Position numbers and translations under genes: made by a program
Shown here: piece by piece, positions 27,775 to 36,762 of the stretch
Layout: each line of letters begins with the position of its first letter
Numbering within the stretch: the stretch's first letter is position 1
Notes under the pieces: model-generated
Seen by the model: only the letters and a program-made list of their open reading frames with translations
Told to the model about the DNA's origin: nothing
Database searches by the model: none
Assembly (NCBI RefSeq): GCF_947498635.1
Contig: NZ_CANMKV010000029.1
Span: 1 to 56,319 of the forward strand
Direction of reading: 5' to 3'
From: an uncultured Microbulbifer sp.
GTDB taxonomy: Bacteria > Pseudomonadota > Gammaproteobacteria > Pseudomonadales > Cellvibrionaceae
Length of the DNA stretch: 56,319 nucleotides

Positions 27775-28680
27775 TTGCTAGGACGCAGAGATTTATCGCC
27801 CTGGTTGATGGCCACGATACTGGCCGCTTCCCCGTTGGGCGCTTTGGCGCAACAAGATCCATTTGGAGCGGCGGCCACCCCCGCAGTTTCAATCCAGTCT
27901 GAGCCTGTTGAGCAGAATACGGCCACCGGTGATGAAAGTGGGTCACTGGAGGATGAATACGGTTTTGATCCCGCGGATGAATTTGGTGGCGAAGAAGGGG
28001 CAAACTTTGCCCTGCGCGATCCCTGGGAAGGCTTCAACCGTGCAATATTCAGCTTTAATGATGGTGCGGATCGCTATGTCCTGAAGCCGGCTGCGGTGAG
28101 TTATCGGCAGATTACCCCGATCTTTATGCAGCAGGGTGTCAGTAACTTTTTCAGTAACCTGGGTGAAGTGTCCAATACTTTTAACGGTGTGTTGCAAGGC
28201 AACTTGGGTCAGGCTGGGAACGATGCGGGCCGCTTGCTGATTAATACCACTATTGGTATCGCCGGCCTTTTCGATGTCGCCAAGCATATGGGGTTGGAGA
28301 GGGGAGACGGCGAAGACTTTGGGCAAACCCTCGCGGTTTGGGGGGTACCTTCGGGTCCCTATCTGGTGTTGCCATTACTGGGCCCCTCTACTGTGCGGGA
28401 TACCCCGGCCAGAGTTGTGGATTACTACACCAATCCCTTGAGTTATGTGGATCACGATGCCACCCGCTATACCCTTAAAGCAACCGACATTATCCAAAGC
28501 CGCGCCAGCCTGTTAAAGGCGGAATCTCTGCTGCAGGGGGATCGCTATGTATTGCTGCGCGATGCTTATCTACAGCGTCGCGACTTCCTCATCGTGAATG
28601 GTGAAGTGGATGTGGACACCGAGACCGAAGCCGCTGAGGCCATCGATCAGGGTGAAGTCGAAGAGTCTAGTGACTACTGA
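27775..28680 (+). CDS. mlaA: MlaA/VacJ-family phospholipid transport protein
   Basis: A 301-residue protein. The MlaA domain begins DPWEGFNRAIFSFNDGADRYVLKPAA near residue 81 and continues through GRLLINTTIGIAGLFDVA, GEDFGQTLAVWGV and GPYLVLPLLGPS. In the Mla pathway it removes misplaced phospholipids from the outer leaflet of the outer membrane. Start: TTG at 27775 with GAGGAG seven bases upstream; an ATG at 27808 is the alternative. The N-terminus is a plain signal peptide (cleavage near GALA-QQ) with no lipobox and no cysteine, unlike the E. coli lipoprotein. An acidic spacer of about 50 residues precedes the domain. Confidence 0.92.
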   Translation: MLGRRDLSPWLMATILAASPLGALAQQDPFGAAATPAVSIQSEPVEQNTATGDESGSLEDEYGFDPADEFGGEEGANFALRDPWEGFNRAIFSFNDGADRYVLKPAAVSYRQITPIFMQQGVSNFFSNLGEVSNTFNGVLQGNLGQAGNDAGRLLINTTIGIAGLFDVAKHMGLERGDGEDFGQTLAVWGVPSGPYLVLPLLGPSTVRDTPARVVDYYTNPLSYVDHDATRYTLKATDIIQSRASLLKAESLLQGDRYVLLRDAYLQRRDFLIVNGEVDVDTETEAAEAIDQGEVEESSDY

Positions 28681-28718
28681 GCATCAACGAGTTAAACCCT
28701 CTCCTATAAGGGCCTGCC

Positions 28719-29897
28719 GTGGCCGGCCCCAGTAGCCTGCTACTGACCGATGATGAGTGCTCCCGCAACTTCTTGCGCGGAGCGCTTTCGCGTCAGGGGC
28801 TGTCGGTCGCTGTAGCCGACAGCGGCCAGCAGGGCATCGAGCAATTCTCCCCCGAACTTTTCCAGCTGGTGGTCGTAGATCTGCTTCTGCCCGATATGGA
28901 CGGGCTGGAAGTACTGCGCAAAATCAAGCATCTCTCTCCGGGCACTGCGGTTTTAATGATCGCCGATAGCGGCGAGTTACATCAAGTGCTACAGGCCATG
29001 CGCCTGGGCGCCTGTGACTTTCTGATAAAGCCTATTCAGCAGGCCGCACTGATCGACAGTGTGATCTGCCGTATCACCGGAGAGGAAAACCTCGCCCAGC
29101 AGAATATTCAATACCGCAAGGCCTTGGAGGAGCGCAACAGCGAGCTGCGCGACCATATTGAGCTGTTGCGGCGGGACCAAGAGGCCGGCCGCTTGTTGCA
29201 ACAGCACCTGTTGCCCCGCAGCCCCTATGTTTACCCCGGCGGCATCGCTGTTGCCTATCGCCTGGTCCCCTCTCTGTACCTCAGTGGTGACTTCGTTGAC
29301 TACGGCCTGTTTGGCGAGCGCTTTGTGGCTTTTTACCTGGTGGATGTCTCCGGCCATGGTGTGTCCTCCGCGTTAGTCACTGCACTAATCAAAAATACCA
29401 TCATGCACCGCTTGCGCGAGCGCCCGCTGTTTTCCCAGCTGGAGTCGCTCGGCACAGACCTTTTGGAGGTACTGGAGCTGATAAACCGCGAGCTTTTATC
29501 CACCGGCATGGGCAAACATGCCAGTATGTTTGTCGGTGTGGTGGATACCGCCGCGAGCCAGCTGCACTACGCGGTTGCAGGGCAGATTCCCATGCCGGCG
29601 CTCGCCAGTGCCGCGGGGGCTGACTGGCTGCCGGGCAAGGGGCGGCCTCTGGGGATTTTTGAGCGAGGTGACTGGCAGGTAATGCGCGCGGAGCTTCCCG
29701 CCAGTTGGCGACTGGTAGCCTGTTCCGATGGTGTTCTGGAGCTGCTCGAAGGGGATTTATTGGAGAAAGAGGATCGGCTATTACAGTTGATTGCCGCTGC
29801 GGATGGTGAACTGGATATGCTGTGTGAAAGCCTGAAAGTAGATACTTTTGGCGCGCTGCCCGACGATATTACGATTCTCACCCTCACCCGTGGATAG
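28719..29897 (+). CDS. response regulator with PP2C-type phosphatase output
   Basis: A 392-residue two-domain protein. Receiver domain 1-125: acidic pair TDDE, phosphoacceptor aspartate in VVVDLLLPDMDG, and the conserved lysine in FLIKPIQ. A coiled linker (RKALEERNSELRDHIELLRR) follows. The SpoIIE/RsbU-like serine phosphatase domain lies at about residues 165-392, with SGDFVDY, LVDVSGHGVSSAL, CSDGVLELL and the terminal LPDDITILTL metal-binding aspartates. It reads from a GTG start after AAGGG. Such proteins dephosphorylate a STAS anti-anti-sigma protein, and a STAS gene follows directly; together they form a partner-switch module. The mlaA neighbour is probably positional. Confidence 0.9.
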   Translation: MAGPSSLLLTDDECSRNFLRGALSRQGLSVAVADSGQQGIEQFSPELFQLVVVDLLLPDMDGLEVLRKIKHLSPGTAVLMIADSGELHQVLQAMRLGACDFLIKPIQQAALIDSVICRITGEENLAQQNIQYRKALEERNSELRDHIELLRRDQEAGRLLQQHLLPRSPYVYPGGIAVAYRLVPSLYLSGDFVDYGLFGERFVAFYLVDVSGHGVSSALVTALIKNTIMHRLRERPLFSQLESLGTDLLEVLELINRELLSTGMGKHASMFVGVVDTAASQLHYAVAGQIPMPALASAAGADWLPGKGRPLGIFERGDWQVMRAELPASWRLVACSDGVLELLEGDLLEKEDRLLQLIAAADGELDMLCESLKVDTFGALPDDITILTLTRG

Positions 29898-30103
29898 GGC
29901 CTATTCTTTGTCGACCAGGTAGTCGAATTTCATGCCCTAGCGCCCTTGTCAGTCCATGCAGTCAGGAGTAAGCTCCGCCCACTTTATGCACAAAAGTGCC
30001 GAGGCGGTAAAACCGCCAAAAGCGTTTGTGCCCTACCAGTGAACTTTAGCCATCTAAGCGCACTTCCATCCTCTAAGTGTGTGCGGGTGAGCCAGGGGTT
30101 GTT

Positions 30104-30622
30104 ATGCAGTCCGGGCAAATTATGGTTGGCGCCCACGAAGGCGTTTATATCATCAAGTTGATGGGTGATGTCAGGCTCAACCTATGCACTTCGTTCGATA
30201 GTTTTATCGACAATATGTTTGCGCGAAGTGACTTCGCCGGCGTGGCTTTCGACCTCCACACAGCGGAGGGTGTCGACAGCACGACTCTCGGATTGATGGC
30301 TAAGATAGCTATTCGCGCACAGGAACGCGGTTGCCAAAAACCTCTGGTTTTCCTTGCCAATAAAGGTATTTGGCACTTGCTGGATGCGATGGGGTTCGAC
30401 ACCCTGATGGAGATCAGCGACGAACAGTGCAAATTTTCTGTGGAGACACAGCCACTGGTTTGCCAAACACCCGACGAATGCGCCGCGCGGGAAAAAGTGC
30501 TGGAAGCTCACCGGGTGTTGATGAGCATGAACGAGCAGAATGCGGAAACCTTTCGTGATTTGGTCCATACCCTGGAGCGGGAATGCGAGCCCCACGGCAA
30601 ACCCTCTGCGCGCCTACACTAA
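30104..30622 (+). CDS. STAS-domain anti-sigma-factor antagonist-like protein
   Basis: A 172-residue protein. The STAS domain (residues about 10-110) contains GVYIIKLMGDVRLN and AFDLHTAEGVDSTTLGLMAKIA; the serine in VDSTTLG sits at the usual phosphorylation site. The C-terminus is a helical extension of about 55 residues beyond the usual domain. AGGGG six bases before the ATG at 30104 supports this start over the upstream ATG at 30077. It is the likely substrate of the PP2C phosphatase encoded upstream. No anti-sigma kinase gene is seen in the window. Confidence 0.85.
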   Translation: MQSGQIMVGAHEGVYIIKLMGDVRLNLCTSFDSFIDNMFARSDFAGVAFDLHTAEGVDSTTLGLMAKIAIRAQERGCQKPLVFLANKGIWHLLDAMGFDTLMEISDEQCKFSVETQPLVCQTPDECAAREKVLEAHRVLMSMNEQNAETFRDLVHTLERECEPHGKPSARLH

Positions 30623-30683
30623 AACCCGCGCGTCTAAGAAAGACTCCCACCACGCCACTTTAATATTGTACCGATTCAGTGTT

Positions 30684-31142
30684 TCAGTTACCGCGCATAT
30701 CCCGAGCTTCGGCCCGCGCGCGTGTAAACAGCCCGTGGGGTAGGTAGATTAATTCGGAGACTCGGCGAATAAGGTGTTCTTCGAAAGCCTCGATAACATC
30801 ATCGGAAAAGGCCACCTGCCACATTTGCCGCACCAGCAGATATTTGTCCCGCTCATTGAACTGGTCGTTGACCGCTTGGGTGAATTCAAACAGGGAAGTG
30901 GCGCGTTCGCGCTGCCCAATAGCCTCATCGATGATCTCTGTGGCATCTTGGTTTTCCAGTGCGTAGTGCTGGCGCAGCAATTCAATCAGGGTATCGCGCT
31001 CGCGTTGGTCGAGCTTTTGATCCACCGTTGCCACCTCAACCAGTAGGGCAGCACTGATCATACGCACGTCTTTTTCATCGTGCATTTCAACATCGGCACT
31101 GTTGCCAATCTGTTCAAACAGCTTACGGATTTGTTGCAGCAT
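30684..31142 (-). CDS. TerB-family protein
   Basis: A 152-residue acidic, helical protein resembling the TerB/DjlA N-terminal fold. It contains [24 protein letters not shown] and [34 protein letters not shown], where aspartate/glutamate residues bind metal in the family. It begins inside the end of tal (20-base overlap), so it is the last gene of the dusA-tal-terB unit. A tellurite role is not implied for isolated members. Confidence 0.8.
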   Translation of the reverse strand: MLQQIRKLFEQIGNSADVEMHDEKDVRMISAALLVEVATVDQKLDQRERDTLIELLRQHYALENQDATEIIDEAIGQRERATSLFEFTQAVNDQFNERDKYLLVRQMWQVAFSDDVIEAFEEHLIRRVSELIYLPHGLFTRARAEARDMRGN

Positions 31143-32118
31143 CAGTTTCCCGGTGTCCCATTACTTGGCTCTGCAGAAGCATTTCGAGCCGCTCTTGATC
31201 TTTGACAAAATTGCGAATGCCCTCGGCGAGCTTTTCGGTGGCCATGGCATCGCTGTTCTGCAGATAGCGGAATGTCGCCTCGCCAAGTCGTCCTTCCGGG
31301 CGTGGTAGCGGCTCGTTGACCGTGGGAAGCCCGCCGACCAGTAAGCCCTCGCTCTCTTCCAGGGATTGAAGCAGTTGTGGGCTGATCGTCAGTCGATCAC
31401 ATCCTGCCAGCGCTTCGATTTCTGCGGTATTGCGAAAACTGGCTCCCATCACAACCGTGTTGTAGCCGCGTGATTTGTAATAGTGGTAAATATTGCGCAC
31501 GGAGAGTACGCCGGGGTCCTCTTCACCGCTGAAAGCCTTGCGGTCTCCATTGGCCAGATGCCAATCGAGAATACGGCCGACAAATGGGGATATTAGGGTG
31601 ACCCCGGCTTCGGCGCAGGCGATAGCCTGGCTCAGGCTGAACAACAGCGTCAGATTACAGTGAATCCCCTCCCGTTCCAGGATCTCAGCGGCGGCGATGC
31701 CTTCCCAGGTGGCGGCAATCTTGATCAGTACCCGCTCGCGCGCTATGCCCGCATGCTCATAGAGCGCGATAAGGTGTCGGGCATAGTCAATAGTGGCGCG
31801 TGTATCAAAAGAAAGGCGTGCATCCACTTCCGTGGAGACCACACCTGGAATTAACTGCAATATCTCGCTGCCGATAGCAACGGCCAGTTTGATCGTGGCC
31901 AGGCGGGCCGTTTCGGTAGGGCTGGCGCTGCCTTGGTGGTGCGCAGCCCAATCCAGGGATTCTCGGATCAGGCCTTTGTACTGGGGGAGTTGGGCGGCCT
32001 TATAAAGTAGGGAGGGATTAGTGGTGGCATCCTGTGGGCGGTAGCGGCGAATGGCATCAATATCACCTGTGTCGGCCACCACTTGGCTGCGTTGTTTGAG
32101 TTGTTCCAGTTTATTCAT
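31123..32118 (-). CDS. tal: transaldolase
   Basis: A 331-residue transaldolase of the TalB type (E. coli 317). DATTNPSLL carries the catalytic aspartate and [17 protein letters not shown] the Schiff-base lysine; [11 protein letters not shown] and [10 protein letters not shown] are family segments. It interconverts sedoheptulose 7-phosphate and glyceraldehyde 3-phosphate with erythrose 4-phosphate and fructose 6-phosphate in the pentose phosphate pathway. GAGGG precedes the ATG. It follows dusA by 54 bases. Confidence 0.95.
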   Translation of the reverse strand: MNKLEQLKQRSQVVADTGDIDAIRRYRPQDATTNPSLLYKAAQLPQYKGLIRESLDWAAHHQGSASPTETARLATIKLAVAIGSEILQLIPGVVSTEVDARLSFDTRATIDYARHLIALYEHAGIARERVLIKIAATWEGIAAAEILEREGIHCNLTLLFSLSQAIACAEAGVTLISPFVGRILDWHLANGDRKAFSGEEDPGVLSVRNIYHYYKSRGYNTVVMGASFRNTAEIEALAGCDRLTISPQLLQSLEESEGLLVGGLPTVNEPLPRPEGRLGEATFRYLQNSDAMATEKLAEGIRNFVKDQERLEMLLQSQVMGHRETDAATNP

Positions 32119-32172
32119 AGCGAATCCCTCGGTAATTGTTGGCTTCCTTTCAGCTGAAACTCTGGGCCTTGC

Positions 32173-33150
32173 CTAAGCTGCCTGAGTGACCAGTGATAAA
32201 GCTTGTTCCACAACTTCTGGCCCCGCGTCTTTCTTGTGTGCATTCTCACTGAGATGACGTCGGAATCTACGCGCTCCAGGCAGCCCCTGAAAGAGCCCGA
32301 GCATATGCCGGGTAATATGATTGAGGCGCTGGCCACGACTCAGTTCCCGCTCGATGTAGGGCAGCATTTGCGCGACCACTTCCGCGGCATCCGGCCCCTC
32401 ATTCTCCCCAAATAATTCGCGATCGACTTGTGACAGAATCGCCGGGGTCTGGTAGGCCGCGCGCCCCAGCATAACACCGTCCACCTGTTGCAAATGTTGC
32501 CGGCACTCCTCTAGCGATTGGATGCCGCCGTTAATAACAATTTGTAACTGCGGGTAATCCCTTTTCAATTGGTAAACCATGTCGTAATTGAGTGGTGGGA
32601 TTTCGCGGTTTTCCTTTGGGCTGAGGCCCTGCAGCCAAGCCTTGCGCGCATGTACGATAAACGTTTCAGTTCCAATGGCTTCCTGGGCCTCGATAAAACG
32701 GGTCAGGCCGGGATAGTCCTCCATATCGTCAATACCGATACGGTGTTTGACGGTGACTGGAATCGAGGCGGCATCGCGCATAGCACTCAGGCCCGCGGCC
32801 ACGATTTCGGGCTCCGCCATTAAGCAGGCGCCAAAACGGCCGGATTGCACGCGGTCGCTGGGACAGCCGCAATTCAGGTTGATTTCTGCGTAGCCCCACT
32901 CCTCGGCGATACGGGCACATTCCGCCAGTTCGCGCGGATCGCTACCGCCAAGTTGCAATGCAACGGGCAGCTCGGCGGCATCGAACTGCAGGTGGCGCTC
33001 GCGATCCCCGTGCAATATCGCCCCAGTGGTCACCATCTCCGTGTACAGGTGCGCACGCTTGCTCATTAGGCGCCACAGATACCGACAGTGGCGGTCACTC
33101 CAATCGAGCAGAGGGGCAGTACAAAAGCGGTGGGGGCTGTATTGGGACAT
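32173..33150 (-). CDS. dusA: tRNA-dihydrouridine synthase A
   Basis: A 325-residue flavoprotein that reduces uridines 20 and 20a in the tRNA D-loop. [21 protein letters not shown] is the DusA-type start, [14 protein letters not shown] carries the catalytic cysteine, and [21 protein letters not shown] is specific for the DusA subgroup. FMN contacts lie in VINGGI and [10 protein letters not shown]. It is the first gene of the dusA-tal-terB unit. Confidence 0.95.
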   Translation of the reverse strand: MSQYSPHRFCTAPLLDWSDRHCRYLWRLMSKRAHLYTEMVTTGAILHGDRERHLQFDAAELPVALQLGGSDPRELAECARIAEEWGYAEINLNCGCPSDRVQSGRFGACLMAEPEIVAAGLSAMRDAASIPVTVKHRIGIDDMEDYPGLTRFIEAQEAIGTETFIVHARKAWLQGLSPKENREIPPLNYDMVYQLKRDYPQLQIVINGGIQSLEECRQHLQQVDGVMLGRAAYQTPAILSQVDRELFGENEGPDAAEVVAQMLPYIERELSRGQRLNHITRHMLGLFQGLPGARRFRRHLSENAHKKDAGPEVVEQALSLVTQAA

Positions 33151-33193
33151 AAACTACGTGTAAAAATAAGTCATAAAATCAGAGTAGCCGGGC

Positions 33194-33199
33194 ATTATA
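33194..33199 (-). promoter_or_regulatory. -10 element upstream of dusA
   Basis: On the minus strand a perfect TATAAT lies 44 bases before the dusA ATG. The -35 region at 17 bases is poor (TAGGGT). Confidence 0.4.
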
Positions 33200-33271
33200 T
33201 GGGATGTAAAACCCAGACCCTAAGGAAGATATATATCAGTGTCGTGAAATTCGAGGGGGCTGCGGGGAATG

Positions 33272-34480
33272 TTACAGGTTGCGCTCTCTTTCCGAGGCGC
33301 TGGTAGGGCTACTGCTCGGTGGAGGATTTTTGCGCGAAGGGCCTTTTTCTCGCAAGGTAGCCTGTAGTTTTTTCGCCAGTTTGCGCGCGGTGGCACGGTA
33401 GCTGGTGAGCTTGCCGCCGGCAACGGCGAGGATACGCGGCCGTCGTTCATTGTCGCAGCAAATCATAGATTCCCGCGAGCGGGCAAATGGACTCTTCTCC
33501 GCTTCTGGCAGGACGCGCAGCCCGGCATAACTTTCGCAAATATCCTCGGCCCGCAGGCCGCGGGTTTGGGTAAAGTGCTGCTGTACGGTGCGCAGTAGGT
33601 AAGCTTCCTCTTCGACTGTGGGAGCGACCTCCCGAGGATCGCCGCAGAAGGGGCGCTCGGTCGTACCTACTAGGGTCTTATCCTGCCAGGGCATCACGAA
33701 AACTGCACGATTGTCTTCCGCCTCAACATAGAAAATCTTATTGCCCAGAGACAGTGGCAGCAGTATGTGCGTGCCGGCTACGAGATCGATGGGGGGCAGG
33801 GACACTGGGGGTGAGCAGCGCGCATTGGTGGTGGCCACCCAGGGACCGCTGCAGTTGACCAGAGCGCGGGTGTGCAGGGTGTTCAGCTTACCGTCGGCTA
33901 CGTAGTCAACCCGTACTCCCTCTTCGGTGAGTTCCGCACCCACCAGGCTGCCCGGACAGATAATTTGTGCGCCGTGAGCGATGGCGGATGCAACGACGTC
34001 GCGGGTTAAGGCGGCGTCATCTGTTTGTGCATCGAAGTAGCGAAATACCGCGAGTAGGTCCTCCCTTTTCAGGCCTGGCAATGTATCCCACTCGGATTTG
34101 GACAAAGCGCGAAAGCGCGAGGCCTCACTGCCAATACCAGAGAGCAGGGCGTAAAGGCTGAGCCCCAGCCTGACCATCCACGGCGGCCGCTTGCTGTGGC
34201 GGTAGACGGGTATATAAAAAGGCACCATGCGCACCAGCTGGGGTTTGTTTTCCAGTAGCCAGCTGCGCTCGCGCAGGCATTCGTAGACGAGACTAAACTG
34301 CCCACTTTCCAGGTAGCGCAAGCCGCCGTGGATAAGTTTGGAGGAGCGTGAGGAAGTCGCTGCGGCGATACCCTGTTGTTCCAGTATGACGACCGAGTGA
34401 CGGGCCTTGGCCAGGGCCTCGGCGGTACCGGCGCCGAGAATTCCCGCGCCAACTACCAGAACATCAAAATCCGTAGACAT
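33272..34480 (-). CDS. FAD-dependent glycerol-3-phosphate dehydrogenase-like oxidase, short form
   Basis: A 402-residue FAD protein. The dinucleotide fold is VLVVGAGILGAGTAEALAKA at the N-terminus, followed by SSRSSKLIHGGLRYLESG, the GlpD family signature, and FVMPWQDKTLVGTTERPF. It ends soon after GGKLTSYRATARKLA with a low-complexity proline/serine tail. The C-terminal domain of about 120 residues found in full GlpD (E. coli 501) is missing. The reaction expected is glycerol 3-phosphate to dihydroxyacetone phosphate with transfer of electrons to quinone; whether the short form keeps it is uncertain. It overlaps the upstream GDPD-like gene by 17 bases. Confidence 0.82.
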   Translation of the reverse strand: MSTDFDVLVVGAGILGAGTAEALAKARHSVVILEQQGIAAATSSRSSKLIHGGLRYLESGQFSLVYECLRERSWLLENKPQLVRMVPFYIPVYRHSKRPPWMVRLGLSLYALLSGIGSEASRFRALSKSEWDTLPGLKREDLLAVFRYFDAQTDDAALTRDVVASAIAHGAQIICPGSLVGAELTEEGVRVDYVADGKLNTLHTRALVNCSGPWVATTNARCSPPVSLPPIDLVAGTHILLPLSLGNKIFYVEAEDNRAVFVMPWQDKTLVGTTERPFCGDPREVAPTVEEEAYLLRTVQQHFTQTRGLRAEDICESYAGLRVLPEAEKSPFARSRESMICCDNERRPRILAVAGGKLTSYRATARKLAKKLQATLREKGPSRKNPPPSSSPTSASERERNL

Positions 34481-35156
34481 CACTGGCTTCCCGAGAGCGC
34501 ATCAGCAAAGGCAGATTACCGGTGAGAATATGGTGAGCACCGCGGCGGCGCCAAAGTACGGCCTCCTCGGTGGCGTTTATTTCGTAGATAACCCACTGCC
34601 AGGGGCCGGGCGGTAGTTCCTCGCAGTCGACAAAACTGTCGCGAATCAGGAGGTACTCCGGGGCAAGCGTGACGATATCGGCCGATAGGCAGCGGGGCAC
34701 GTTACTGATTTGCAGTGCCACGCGATCCCAGCCCATATTGCGGGCGGCGCGGAGACTGCGGCAATCCTGTGTGAGCAGGGCAAAGGACTCGCGCTCATTG
34801 CGCATTTGTTCCAAGAGCTTCTGCACCGCTTTGGTAAAGCCGATGTTAGCGATATTGGCTGCGGAAATACCCACAAACCAATCCAGGTGCCGGTGACAGC
34901 TGGCCCAATCCACGAGCTGCAAAAAAGAATCAATCGGTTGGCGATTGAGTTGCGAATCCCTCAGCTCGTGGAAAAAGTGTTGGCGCTTATCGCTGGGCAG
35001 AGACAGGGTATCGCTGTGAAAGCACCAGGGGGTGCCGTCAAGGCTAAAGCGAACATCGCACTGGATGGCACAGGCGCCTAGGTTGTGGGCAGCCTCGAAG
35101 GCGGCGATCGTATTCTCCGGGTGGCGGGTTTTGTCGCCTCGGTGTGCGATTAGCAT
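34464..35156 (-). CDS. glycerophosphodiester phosphodiesterase-like protein with altered active site
   Basis: A 230-residue protein starting MLIAHRGDKTRHPENTIAAF, the GDPD signature, so I place the start at the ATG at 35156 although the frame is open to a TTG at 35231. Known catalytic pattern: HR, EN, ExD, HD, ExK. Seen here: HR and EN are kept, ExD has become Q-C-D (AIQCDVRF), the next His is kept (FHSD), and the ExK position reads G-I-S (WFVGISAAN). Two metal-binding acids thus appear lost. It is coupled to the glpD-like gene, which fits a glycerophosphodiester-to-DHAP route, but its own activity is doubtful. Confidence 0.7.
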   Translation of the reverse strand: MLIAHRGDKTRHPENTIAAFEAAHNLGACAIQCDVRFSLDGTPWCFHSDTLSLPSDKRQHFFHELRDSQLNRQPIDSFLQLVDWASCHRHLDWFVGISAANIANIGFTKAVQKLLEQMRNERESFALLTQDCRSLRAARNMGWDRVALQISNVPRCLSADIVTLAPEYLLIRDSFVDCEELPPGPWQWVIYEINATEEAVLWRRRGAHHILTGNLPLLMRSREASDVYGF

Positions 35157-35231
35157 GTGAATAAAATCCGGAAAGCAGGCGTTATTGTTGGCTGGATATG
35201 GGCGCTTGGCGCTCAGTAACCCAAGGCTCAA

Positions 35232-35607
35232 TCGGCCCGGGGTGGAACCGGGGCTTACAGGAAAAATAGACCTTGGCGGGGCTGTTGCAAGTGGAGTGGG
35301 GGTGAAAGTTGGAGGCGAATGAAGCTTCCCCTTAGATGAGTGAAATCTTTAGAGTCCTCGCCGGATGAGGCCTGCGGGCTGAAGTCACTGTGCGGTAGCT
35401 CTCGTAAAGGGCGGAGGTTTTGTGCGATCCACAGTGCCCGATAGAGATCTGCTTGAAATGCCCGCAGGGCTACCCAGGCCTATTTAGCGGTTCTTTCTGG
35501 CTGCCCAAGTGGCAGCGTGCACTTCCATTGCTAAAATTAGAGTGGATCGCCCATTTGTAGTCTGTACGGATGTAGTTTTCCGTATTGTAAAGAGGTGTGA
35601 GGCGCCT
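35232..35607 (+). other. gap with inverted repeat before the mini-pilin gene
   Basis: No gene is visible on plus before the mini-pilin. A 6-bp inverted repeat GCTGCC/GGCAGC lies at 35500-35516. A second, TACGGA/TCCGTA (35565-35570 and 35579-35584), lies 23 bases before the ATG and could be an operator or leader hairpin. No convincing -35/-10 pair was found. Confidence 0.4.
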
Positions 35608-35931
35608 ATGGCCAGTATTCGATTGATAGTGATTTTCCTTGTTGGGTGTTTCACTTGTATTTTTGCAGGGAATACAGCTGCCGCTAATAGTTCAGCCACA
35701 GCTACGGCACAAATTATGTTAATTTTTCCGTCGAAAACAACTTGGAGGCAGGCTGAGGCTGGCAATCAACATGACTTCTGTCTACAAAATGTACCGACCC
35801 AGCACATCAGTGTGTCGATTTTGAAGCAGAAACTCAGTAACAGTGCGCAAGCTTTCGATTTGGGTGCACAGGGGTGCTTATCTGAACTGGATACCAAAGG
35901 AGTTTCAGAGTTGATAATTAGCGCAGAATAA
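35608..35931 (+). CDS. mini-pilin-like secreted protein of the pilus locus
   Basis: A 107-residue secreted protein. Signal peptide MASIRLIVIFLVGCF..., cleaved near TAAA-NSS. The mature part of about 80 residues has two cysteines. The first lies in HDFCLQN, the same DFC motif found in both pilins (EDFCIGG, EDFCIAG) and in the adhesins (EDFCIGG, EDFCVDG). The second lies about 37 residues later, and the chain ends SELIISAE, like the LITVASE and LTITVTSE ends of the pilins. I read it as a minimal Ig-like subunit lacking the long loop. GAGG lies upstream of the ATG at 35608, preferred over the ATG at 35509. It is followed by the chaperone gene. Confidence 0.65.
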   Translation: MASIRLIVIFLVGCFTCIFAGNTAAANSSATATAQIMLIFPSKTTWRQAEAGNQHDFCLQNVPTQHISVSILKQKLSNSAQAFDLGAQGCLSELDTKGVSELIISAE

Positions 35932-35935
35932 CTAT

Positions 35936-35959
35936 CTTGCACATGAATTCCTATGCAAG
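35936..35959 (+). repeat. inverted repeat between mini-pilin and chaperone genes
   Basis: CTTGCA (35936-35941) and TGCAAG (35954-35959) flank 12 bases, four bases after the mini-pilin stop codon. This may be an mRNA hairpin that separates expression of the two genes. Confidence 0.4.
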
Positions 35960-36034
35960 TTTAAACAGTCGCCATTTTCGTCTAAGCGTAATAACGTATT
36001 TCGAATAAGAACCTCTAAAATTACTCGGTTACTT

Positions 36035-36718
36035 ATGAAAAAGCTATTTATTGTCTTTATATTGCTGGTTGTCCAGCCAGCAATGGCCGCTATGTCGGTG
36101 GATAAAATTGTTCTCTATTTGGAAGATGGTCCCAGTTCAAGGGATGATATCGTCGTCAGTAATCCGGATGAAGAGCCGCTTTATGTAAAAACGGAAATTT
36201 TCCGTGTAGACAATCCCGGTCGGGAGAATGAAGAGAGAATCAGGGTCGTAAACCCCGATGAATTCAAGCTGCTGGTGAGCCCCGCAAAGGCTGTGTTAAG
36301 CCCTGGTGAGCGAAAGCGCTTCCGTTTTATGGCCCTCGATCGCAACCTGGATGAGGAAAAGGTCTATCGGGTAACCTTTAGACCAGTAGTCGGTGAAATT
36401 AAAGCCGAGCAAACCGCATTGAAAATTCTTGTAGCCTATCAGGCGCTGGTATTTGTCCAGCCAGAGGACGGAGCTTACAAGGTTGGATTGTTAGAGGACG
36501 GCGGTACTTATCATCTCACCAATAAGGGCAATATTAATGTCGAAGTTGTTGAGGTGCGCCATTGTTTTTCTGAAACAGAATGCGAAAAAATAGAAACTTC
36601 AGGCCGACTGTATGCTGGTACCAGTATCGAGGTGGCCGATGTGCCGGCCAAAGGTGAGCTTGAAGTATTACTGCGTGGACAAAAAAGTGAAAGAATCCGC
36701 TTCCCTCTAGAGGGGTGA
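36035..36718 (+). CDS. periplasmic pilus chaperone (alternative chaperone-usher type)
   Basis: A 227-residue protein with signal peptide (cut near AMAA-MSV). Two Ig-like domains. The first contains LEDGPSSRDDIVVSNPDEEPLYVKTEIFRVDNPG and RVVNPDEFKLLVSPAKAVLSPGERKRFRF, the pattern of CFA/I-type chaperones. The second has one cysteine pair (HCFSETEC). It should bind subunits in the periplasm and hand them to an usher. It is the only chaperone in the locus and lies on the opposite strand to both usher operons, so it probably serves both. Confidence 0.85.
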   Translation: MKKLFIVFILLVVQPAMAAMSVDKIVLYLEDGPSSRDDIVVSNPDEEPLYVKTEIFRVDNPGRENEERIRVVNPDEFKLLVSPAKAVLSPGERKRFRFMALDRNLDEEKVYRVTFRPVVGEIKAEQTALKILVAYQALVFVQPEDGAYKVGLLEDGGTYHLTNKGNINVEVVEVRHCFSETECEKIETSGRLYAGTSIEVADVPAKGELEVLLRGQKSERIRFPLEG

Positions 36719-36729
36719 GTATGGGGATA

Positions 36730-36762
36730 TACCGCAAGGCATTGCAATTCTGTCTTGCGGTA
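36730..36762 (+). terminator. hairpin after the chaperone gene
   Basis: A perfect 9-bp stem TACCGCAAG/CTTGCGGTA with a 15-base loop begins 11 bases after the chaperone stop. There is no T-run, so it may be an mRNA-stabilising structure rather than a terminator. The rest of the gap to 37138 holds no gene on either strand. Confidence 0.4.

Noticed and set aside
35509..35607. Longer mini-pilin start at ATG 35509
   Set aside because: It would place 33 unrelated residues before a clear signal peptide; the ATG at 35608 has GAGG upstream.
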